From NCBI RefSeq assembly GCF_000143415.4, contig NW_003314392.1, positions 341,334-405,333 of the forward strand: a stretch of DNA of 64,000 nucleotides, read 5' to 3'. This stretch comes from Selaginella moellendorffii (Eukaryota > Streptophyta > Lycopodiopsida > Selaginellales > Selaginellaceae). A program made the translations under genes and the position numbers. Positions 56,335 through 64,000 of the stretch are shown piece after piece. Each line of letters begins with the position of its first letter. Within the stretch, counting starts at the first letter, position 1. Below the pieces are notes generated by a model. That model was not told the DNA's origin, made no database searches, and worked only from the letters and a program-made list of their open reading frames with translations.

Positions 56335-57171
56335 TGCCATTGACTAATGAGATATCGATCTGATAATCAAGGTTGTAAAAATGGTTTGAAGTGGAATTGT
56401 AAAAATTGCAATACCACAAGATCTCTTAAAACTAGTACATGGTTTGTAAATAGTAATCTCACATTTGCTCAAATGCTTAGAGTGATATATTGTTGGTGCA
56501 TTAAAATGCCACAAGGTCAAGCTCGTATTAAAAGTAAGCATACGACAAAAAATTGGTACAATTTTTGTCATGATATTTGTGTTATCACATTACAACAAAA
56601 AAATTGGTAGTCCAAAAAGAATTGTGGAAATTGATAAAAGTAAGTTTGGTAGTGAAAATATAATTATGGTAGAAGAGTAAAAGGTCAATAGATTTTTGAA
56701 GGAATTGAGCATGATTCAGATCAAATGTTTATAGTTTTGGTGGCGAATCGTACTGCACAAACTTTAATTGATATATTATATACATATGTTAAACCAAGAA
56801 AATTCTATTTCTATTATTAAACTTAACTACTGCTAATAATTAATCTTTTAGGAACAGTTATATATAGTGATTTTTGGGCTAGTTATGATTCAGAGTGGTT
56901 GAATTAGTTGAACTTCACTTATTATACAATTAACCACTCCTATAATTTTATTGATTCCGTGATTGGAGTTCATATAAATCATATTGAATCAATATGGAAT
57001 GCAGTGAAAAGATCCATCCTTTGCTATGGTATAACAAAAGGATTATATAGCTCTTACTTTCAAGAACATATTTGGCAAAAACTATATATTGAAAGAAAGG
57101 AAGTTGCATTTAATATTCTATGTAGTTATATTATGCTATACAATCAAGATAATTTTTTTATAGCAGAATAA
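56335..57171 (+). pseudogene. Merlin/IS1595 (ISXO2-like) DDE transposase, degenerate
   Basis: Order of motifs on the plus strand: CKNGLKWNCKNCNTTRSLK (zinc-ribbon-like), YCWCIKMPQGQA, VEIDKSKFGSEN (first catalytic Asp in VEID.SKF), then in the next frame FEGIEHDSDQMFIVLVANRT and LIDILYTYVKP. After more stops: IYSDFWASYDSEWL (second Asp, SDxW.xY), INHSYNFIDSVIGVHINHIE and SIWNAVKRSI (third acidic residue, HINHIES.W). This is the ISXO2-like fold of Merlin and IS1595 elements. At least four stops or frameshifts make it inactive. Very AT-rich, unlike the genes to its left. Confidence 0.75.
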
Positions 57172-58024
57172 ATAGTATATTTGATTTTGTACTTTTAAAT
57201 ACTTAAAAAAATAATTGAAAATAATTTACTAGGACAATATTTAATTTATAGTAATGAGGTGGCATGCCTATGTAAGCAATGAGGTAGTGTGAAAATCCAA
57301 ATAAGCAAATGGGTCCCACCCTAAATAAAGGGGGGTGCTGTATTGTGCATTCTACCCATTTGTCTTTAGCTTTACTGTAAGACATTTAAGATTTGGTTTG
57401 GGTGGTGGTTCTCCAACTTATGGAAGTTATGGAACAATGTCATCCATCACCTGATGGAAGTATGCATGGAGTATCAGATTGCGGTGTTGCAAATAAGAAG
57501 AAGGCATAGGCTACTTCACCATATAAACAGCAACAATTCCATTTGATATGGCTTGCATATGTTTTTTATAATGGTAGTTATGTTGGTTGCTCACTAATAT
57601 TATTATAATTTTTCTGTTCATAAAGGATCACACTATTGCTTGAAAGTTGATAGGGGTTGAGGGGAGGTTATATTCGCAAGCAATCTACAAATGTTCCAAA
57701 CACATGATCTAAAAATAGTAAAGATTGAGCTGGATTAATTTGTTTGGTTGATAATGCATAACATCTTATCTAATTAACTAGCTACACAAAGAACATCTAA
57801 GAAGATCTTTTTTCTTTTATCAGAAGAAAATTTGAAGAAATAATAAATTTATATGATGCTCTTAGATGCTTGGGCCACACAATGCTAGTCAATGTAGTTA
57901 ATCATATGGTAATAGAATCAATTTTGTATATAAGTATTATAAAGGAAACACATGATAAAAGAATATAAGCCCTTGGTGAATCTTGAAATATTAAATTTAA
58001 TTTATTATCAGTTTTTTATTAACT
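57172..58024. other. AT-rich stretch
   Basis: No gene supported; possibly flank of the Merlin-like element and of the LTR element that follows. Confidence 0.35.
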
Positions 58025-60227
58025 TTATGAGTGCTTGGGATATAGGAATAGGTATATTAATTAGGGTTGAGACCCCTGCTTATATACAAGAATAGATGGA
58101 CCAAATTCAATCCCAAATAGACAGTCCATATGCTATAGTACTATAATTAGTGCATTACTTAGCTAGAGTAAAACATGTATATACATATATGTATTTACAA
58201 GCCTTACACCATCCTCCCCTCCAGAAGATGAAAAAATAATGATAATAAATTAGGTGGAATATCTAGAATTTCTGTTGGGCAATTATAAACTACCACAAGA
58301 ATCTTAAACTCCCATAAAAACACCAATAAAGTTGTTAATAACCATGACTGAAATAAAACCCAAAGCCATGGCATAAGCATGTCGACTATGGCACCTCGAT
58401 AAATCAATTACAACTTTGTATGCAACTCCCAAATGCTCAAAGCAAACACATAACCATAACTTTGAATAAAGGAGGTCAAATTCACTCCATTTGTCCTCTA
58501 TATTTTCCTTATCCCCTCTTGGAAGGAAAAAAAGTTTTGAAGCACTAGCTCCATTCAAATTTATTATACTCATCCTCACTCTACCATTTATATCTAGCCT
58601 CACTTCACTATTGCATCTGTTTGGCCTCATTACATCGGAGCCAAATGTTCTGTTTGGACTCGTTATACTCATCCTCACTCCACAATCCATATCATTCGTA
58701 CTCACTCCACTATTGTATTCACTTGTCCTCACTCCATTGTTGGGGTTGGACTCCCATTTATCCCCTTTACCCCCTCCTCCAAAGAAAAAAAAAGTTTGAA
58801 GTATCAAAGCAAAAAGGAGAAAACGAGAAAAATTAAGGAAAAATAATTGTGGAAGAAGAAAAAGCGGATAAAGAAGTATCAGAAAAGGAATTTACAGCAA
58901 TTGACAAGGCAGAAATAGGGAAATCAAAAGAATATGTGCTTAAGGATTTGACAATAGGGGATTTTCTATTATAAAATACTTCGGCCACCACAATATAAGC
59001 AAAAGATTCACACCACTCAACCTTCTCAACACACAACTCAACACTTGAGACAAGAAAATCAATAATAACATCTACACTCTCAAAGAAATATATAAATTCC
59101 TCAGCAGCAAACAGTAAAGCAAAAGTTCTCAGTGGCATTTAGAAGTGAGGATATACATTCAACCTGAAACTCTGGCCAAAGTGACTCAACCCTTGGAACA
59201 GGGGAATACTCAACACTAAAATTGATCAAAGACTCTGCTAATAAAACAAAAACAAGATTCTCAACTTTATAGACATGCTCAACATCTAAATTAGTATGAA
59301 GAAGACAAGAAACACTCAACTCAACACTGGATTGAAAATGAAAATCATGAGAGTCACAAATGATTGATGTGCCAGAAGAAGAAAACATTGTAGATGAGGA
59401 AGAAATACTAGAAACATGAAAAAATGGCTTAGGCCAAAAAATAAGAAAAGGTTGGGAAAATGCAGAAGGGAAAGAGAAAAGATCAGATGGCAAATTGAAA
59501 TATTGACATCTACCCCACAAAATCTCTACTTCATCTCCAAAGTTATCTCCATAATAATCAAGTTCATCATCACACTCTGGAATCCACTTTAGCTTGTACA
59601 CACCATCTTCCCATAAATTTGATCCTTGAACATTCTCCAAAAATTGGATTGCATTATCCATAGCTCGTCAATCAATATCACGATCATATTCCATATCAAT
59701 AGGAGATGGCAAAACATTATAAACAAGACAAGCCGTGTAATCACGTCCTACAAAAGCTGAAGACAGCAACACACCAAGGATGGGTGCAACACTAATATGA
59801 TTACACGCAACAACACCAAAAGTTTGATCCAACAGAGCAGCATTAGTAGCCTCAAGTGACATACTCCTTGATTGATGACGGCGTAGCATAGTAGAAAAAG
59901 AGAATGCAATAAAGATTAGAAGAAAAAGTAAATCTATTTAGAAGAGAATGAAGAAATAAAAATAAAAAAGCACGATCCCGAACATTAAAGCAAAGAACTA
60001 CTAAAAAGCTTTGCCCTTCAGAGACAAGCTACAATGTTCACCAATGTAAGTGCTCGGGGTATAAAAATAGGTATATTAATTAGGGTTTAGACCTTTACTT
60101 ATATATAAAAATGAATAAACCAAATTCAGTCCCAAATGGACGGTCCATATGCTATAGTACTATAATTAATGTATTACCTAGCTAAGGTAATATATGTATA
60201 TACATACATGTATTTACAAACCTTACA
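58025..60227 (-). mobile_element. Non-autonomous LTR retrotransposon, about 2.2 kb
   Basis: Direct repeats at about 58025-58208 and 60045-60227 (shared GTCCATATGCTATAGTACTA, ending CTTACA). Read on the minus strand, the left LTR is preceded by the purine tract CTGGAGGGGAGGATGG, and the right LTR is followed by ATTGGTGAACATTG, a possible primer-binding site. Flanks ACTTT and ACTTG are compatible with a target duplication. The interior lacks pol motifs but holds minus-strand frames of its own (see next entry). Orientation is minus. Confidence 0.75.
59101..59661 (-). CDS. Unknown ORF inside the non-autonomous LTR element
   Basis: 186 codons from ATG at 59661: MDNAIQFLENVQGSNLWEDG, YKLKWIPECDDELDYYGDNF, GDEVEILWGRCQYFNLPSDL, then a hydrophobic, Ser-rich stretch. 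A preceding frame at 59668-59889 (MLRRHQSRSMSLEATNAALL) is separated by one stop and may have been joined to it. Acidic and aromatic residues dominate the first 60. No gag zinc knuckle, protease or RT motif. Possibly a degenerate element-specific protein; I do not recognise it. Confidence 0.4.
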   Translation of the reverse strand: MDNAIQFLENVQGSNLWEDGVYKLKWIPECDDELDYYGDNFGDEVEILWGRCQYFNLPSDLFSFPSAFSQPFLIFWPKPFFHVSSISSSSTMFSSSGTSIICDSHDFHFQSSVELSVSCLLHTNLDVEHVYKVENLVFVLLAESLINFSVEYSPVPRVESLWPEFQVECISSLLNATENFCFTVCC

Positions 60228-60935
60228 ACTTGTATTATTTATGTGGTTTAAGTAAAATAACTTAATTTCTATTGTTTGTGTAATGTATAAAAAATAAAGT
60301 TAATCAAAATCACAATTGCTTTAGTTCTATGCTCTTGTAAATAATATTGTTGCTACTATGGTCACTTTCTTGCAAAGAAAAGCCACTTGTATTATGCATT
60401 GTTATTATGTTGAGAGTTTGAAATTAATTTATTGCAAAATGTCAAAGAATGAAAATTATAATAAATTTATTTATATTTTAATAAATAACATAAAATAACA
60501 TAACTATTTATGTTATCCATAAATAGTTATGGATAACTCTATAATAGTTAAAGAGTTGACTCAAGTTTCAATTGTAGTTTAATACAAACATAATAAAATT
60601 TAAAATATTAAGGTTATAGCAAACTTAATTGAATAAATAGTTGTCCATAACTATAAATAAACTACCATTATTATAGAAATTTATGACAATAATTGTTATC
60701 CTTTCATAATGGATTTGAGATCCAAATCACTCCAGGAACAAAACCAATGTAGTATAATAACAATGCTGCAACTTTTAATCTATAATGATCAAAATATAGC
60801 TACATATTAATAAAGTTCACAACATAGTACAACATATATAAGTTTTCTAGAAAATACTTATATATATATACACACACACATACATATGTGAGGTATGAAA
60901 TGTTGATTTAGTTCATATTGTCATCTAGGGACAAT
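60228..60935. other. AT-rich stretch
   Basis: Short A/T-rich repeats, including ATAGTTATGGATAAC-like inverted motifs near 60510-60660. No gene. Confidence 0.35.
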
Positions 60936-60939
60936 CTTT

Positions 60940-63252
60940 TGTAAAAGCACTCAGTAGTGCTATTTAGTTTTTATTTGTGGATGATTACAGTGGAAATCAA
61001 ATTCTCAAGCACCTACCATTGTCCACAATTGAATATGTATGCATGGTCGAAGTCTACACACTCTACAAGCTGATGGTGGTCGTGAGCTCCTCTTTGAGTT
61101 TTGCACCATTCTGGCCTCGTGAAGCATCTCTTTATAGATCTTAGCTCCATATGAACATAGACAAAACAACATCATTCAACACAAGAAACTCATGGTTGTT
61201 GAGACAGCTTATGCAATGCTTGAATGCATGAATCTTCGCACATTCTTTTGGGCAGAGGCAATGAACACAGCTATGTACACTCAAAATCATCTTCCATCAA
61301 AAGCTCTTGTTGATAAAACACCAATCAAACTTTGGACAGGTAAGGATTGTGTAGAGTTTTCCGACATTTCCATTAAGGAATGTTGTATTTTTCAGAAGAA
61401 TATGTTAATACTAATGAAGAACCAACATACCATTGATCATGTTGTGAGGACTTAGAACTTAAAGAGTAGGCTGGCACCATCTTATTAAAAAATACTATTT
61501 GTCGAATGAGTACCTTCTTTTGAGAGAATACCCAGACTTGATATATTCCTTTTGAATGAGAAATTTTCCAGATAGCATGACGCTATTGCCACAGCAGTCG
61601 TGTAGAAGCACTTGTTCCTAGAAACTTACACTAGTGATTTTGCAATACCATACTACTATTGCTCAATGTATTCAGGAACTAATGAGTCTTTATGAGACTC
61701 TCTCTAGAAACGTCAATAGTTTCACTGGCTTTTTGCCATGAAGCAAGAATATGTTACACAACTTAAGAGCAACTCTTAAACACTTATATATCCTGATAAA
61801 GTTCTTGAGGGTATATTAATTGTCAAGTGTAAGTGGTAAATAAGCTAAAATATCTTTAGTCTAGTGAAATTGAACAGTTTAGGTTAGTTGTGAAATATTT
61901 CACTCAACGTGCAGGTATTGACTACAACAAAATTTTCTTGCCGATTGTCAAAATGGTTTCAATTTTGATTATCCTTCTGATTGCTAATTTTTTAATGCTT
62001 GATGTAGAGCAAATGAATATGAAGAATGCCTTTTTGGACAACTTTGAACAACATATCTTCATGAGACAACCTCCTCACTTCAAAGTCACAGGAAAGGAGC
62101 AATATATCTGTAAGTTGAATCGTTCCATTTATGGTTTGAAATAATATCCTTATACCTAGTATAATACTTTAAATGCTTTTTTCTAGGCAAATTACTTTTG
62201 TAGCCAAGGCTCGTCAATAATCATTGTTTTTGTGTATGTTGATGATCTTATCATAGCAGGAAATTTCACTTGCATGGTTGAAGCAACAGTTATGAAACAT
62301 GGTAAGATTTCATTTTGTCTAGGATTACAAATCTTATATGATCGGGAAAGAAGGATTCTTCTTATTCATCAACTTAAGTAATTTTCAACACTTATTTTCA
62401 ATAATGTGATGCCCTTCTGCAATTCAAGCATATCACTTATCACAAGAACTAGCAAGAAGAAAAAGTGTGTGATGGCAAAGCTTCCATAGTTGACGTGACA
62501 TTGCTGCTGCTGTTTCCAAGATGTGTCAATACATGCAAAAGCCTAGTAAGAGACTGGTACACAATAGAAAAGATTTTCAATTCCCACTTTTTCTTTGGAG
62601 TTCAAAAGTATAAGTTCTTGCCTTGGAGAAGGCTCCCTCAAGCCATATGCCACTGATCTTGCAAAGTGACTTGAATAATCGCTCAATGACTGGGTGGATC
62701 TTTAATTTTTTGAACTCAACAATTTCTTGGTGCAGTCAGAAGCAGCGAATGGTTGCTCTTTCCACATGCAAAGCTGAGTACAATGCAGTTATTGAAGCCA
62801 TTCGAGAAGCTCTTTGGATGAGACGATTGTTTCCGGGACATTGGAGTAGTGAACATTTACAATGACAACATTGCTTGTCTAGTCCATCTCCAATCCTGTG
62901 CATCATGCACACAACAAACACTTTGATATGTTCCATTACTTCATTCGGGAATGCATCAAATGAGAGGATATCAAGCTTCTACACATTTTCATAGTCAACA
63001 TGATAGCCGACATCCTCATAAAGACAGTGATTCCACTTCAACAATTCACTCGTCTCTGGTCCAACCTGGTCTTCTGTGTTGGACTGAGGGAGAGAAGATT
63101 TTCCCCACTGCCAGCATAGGGCCACTTGAGGTTTGAGCTGATGCCGCCAGATGCTGCCAACGTTGAGTGTTGAGGAGCTCACCTTCAGTTTTCTCTGTGA
63201 GGCTCAGCAGTCCAACATCAGCATCTTAGACTGAGATTGTACTGAGGGGGAA
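60940..63252 (+). pseudogene. Ty1/copia polyprotein remains
   Basis: Plus-strand pieces in order: integrase VVETAYAMLECMNLRTFFWA and NTAMYTQNHLPSKAL (61192-61320), RT GIDYNKIFLPIVKMVSIL, MKNAFLDNFEQHIFMRQPP and ICKLNRSIYGLK (61890-62144), the catalytic VYVDDLIIAG near 62232, and RNase H STISWCSQKQRMVALSTCKA then EALWMRRLF (62700-62830). Many stops and frameshifts. A polypurine tract (GAGGGGGAA) at 63244-63252 marks the 3' LTR boundary. Confidence 0.85.
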
Positions 63253-64000
63253 TGTTGGAGCCTACCTAGATCAGCCCCGTGATCCACAGTGATCACCATA
63301 TGGTTAGGGCATATGATTGTTGCCTTTGCTGCTTTCTTTGTTCATGCTGTTCAAAGATCATGACTCATTGAAGTAAAAGGACTGAGAAAGCTGCAACTCT
63401 GCCACTTTCATGGAATCCTTTGACTTGTGGAAACTTTTACAAGTTGAAAAAGACTTGGATTTGCTAAAGGGGTTCATATGCATGGACAAATTGAATAATT
63501 TGGTATGTTTTATATTCGTTCATACAACTGTAAGAGAGAATGAAAAAACCTTGACGTCCCACCAGGACGGACTGCGAGAGTGGAATTAGACACTGTAGTG
63601 GGATACACACTTTATCTATCATAGAGAAGCGCGGGCCAGGAACCGTTTTAAAGCAACGCGATTGTGAATTTGGCAGCGTGGTCGACGAGGTGGGAAGTTG
63701 TTTCTTAGTTGGCAAGGATTGGGTGTGTTTCTATGGCCAACATCTTCCGTCCGGAACCCTGTGTAGGCAGGGCAAGCCTTGAGTGCATGGGTTGTTGTTT
63801 TTATTTCTCCTGTGCAATCGAACTGGCACAAGAGAATCCTTTCTGAGAGGCCAGCTGAACTTTTGGCAAATCTGCGAAACGCGAGCCTGTTTCGATGTGA
63901 TGCGACCAATGTGCAACGCACGCGTTACCGCCCCCCCGATCCCTCTGTATTGGTGCCCGGAATTCGGCCCCTTTACCCATTCCCCTATGGACTGCAATGC
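63253..64000 (+). repeat. 3' LTR of the copia relic and unassigned tail
   Basis: The sequence after the purine tract begins TGTTGGAGCCTACC, a typical copia LTR start. Where the LTR ends is not clear; no second copy lies in the window. From about 63640 base composition becomes GC-richer, and a plus-strand reading (RYRPPDPSVLVPGIRPLYPF) looks protein-like, but no family is recognised. Confidence 0.45.

Overview
The window is nuclear DNA of a land plant. Genes carry many short GT-AG introns (about 45-110 bases) and are tightly packed; land-plant families are present (SPINDLY, DUF538, PMT methyltransferase, class III peroxidase, eight-cysteine lipid-transfer protein, RABF/Rab5). PPR debris, many LTR elements and the very short introns fit a lycophyte such as Selaginella. 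That assignment is inference; no organellar or bacterial signature was seen.

Layout. 0-8 kb: a membrane protein of unknown function that may be cut by the window edge, a broken proline-rich cell-wall protein gene with an intact TATA box, a DUF538 gene, and a minus-strand locus that starts as an SF1 RNA/DNA helicase (Walker A missing) and runs into a 2 kb Lys/Glu-rich exon; then tRNA-Gln(CTG). 8-19 kb: repeats, dominated by a 6.3 kb LTR element with about 1.1 kb LTRs and a non-coding interior (LARD-like), then fragments of another LTR family, a Harbinger transposase tail, a foldback repeat and a PPR relic. 19.5-21.4 kb: an intact three-exon gene resembling Crinkler/RHS-type NTPase effectors. 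21.9-28 kb: copia debris, minisatellites, LTR fragments and a truncated mpaB-like oxygenase copy. 28-33 kb: one probable gene of unknown function and a string of decayed gene copies (PPR, protein kinase, omega-amidase). 33-38.5 kb: two hAT-like transposase copies in inverted orientation around an assembly gap, one interrupted by a 597-bp TRIM retrotransposon and by a copia fragment carrying a captured 96-bp kinase exon; then a second mpaB-like fragment.

39.5-55 kb is the gene-rich part: TatD-like nuclease, class III peroxidase, lipid-transfer-like protein, RABF GTPase, SPINDLY, PMT-type methyltransferase, tRNA-Asp(GTC), the full-length mpaB-like oxygenase, a LINE fragment and a TlyA-like rRNA methyltransferase with two apparent GC-AG introns. 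55-64 kb is AT-rich and repeat-derived: a degenerate Merlin/IS1595-like transposase, a 2.2 kb non-autonomous LTR element and a decayed copia element.

The genes do not form an operon-like unit. Links visible here are the short divergent promoter between SPINDLY and the PMT gene, the convergent RABF/SPINDLY pair, and the mpaB-like family, whose intact member at 51-52 kb has two decayed relatives in the repeat-rich half. The most notable items are the Crinkler-like gene, the kinase exon inside a copia ORF, the helicase without its nucleotide-binding loop, the Merlin-like relic, and a tRNA-Gln-derived pseudogene with a CTA anticodon.
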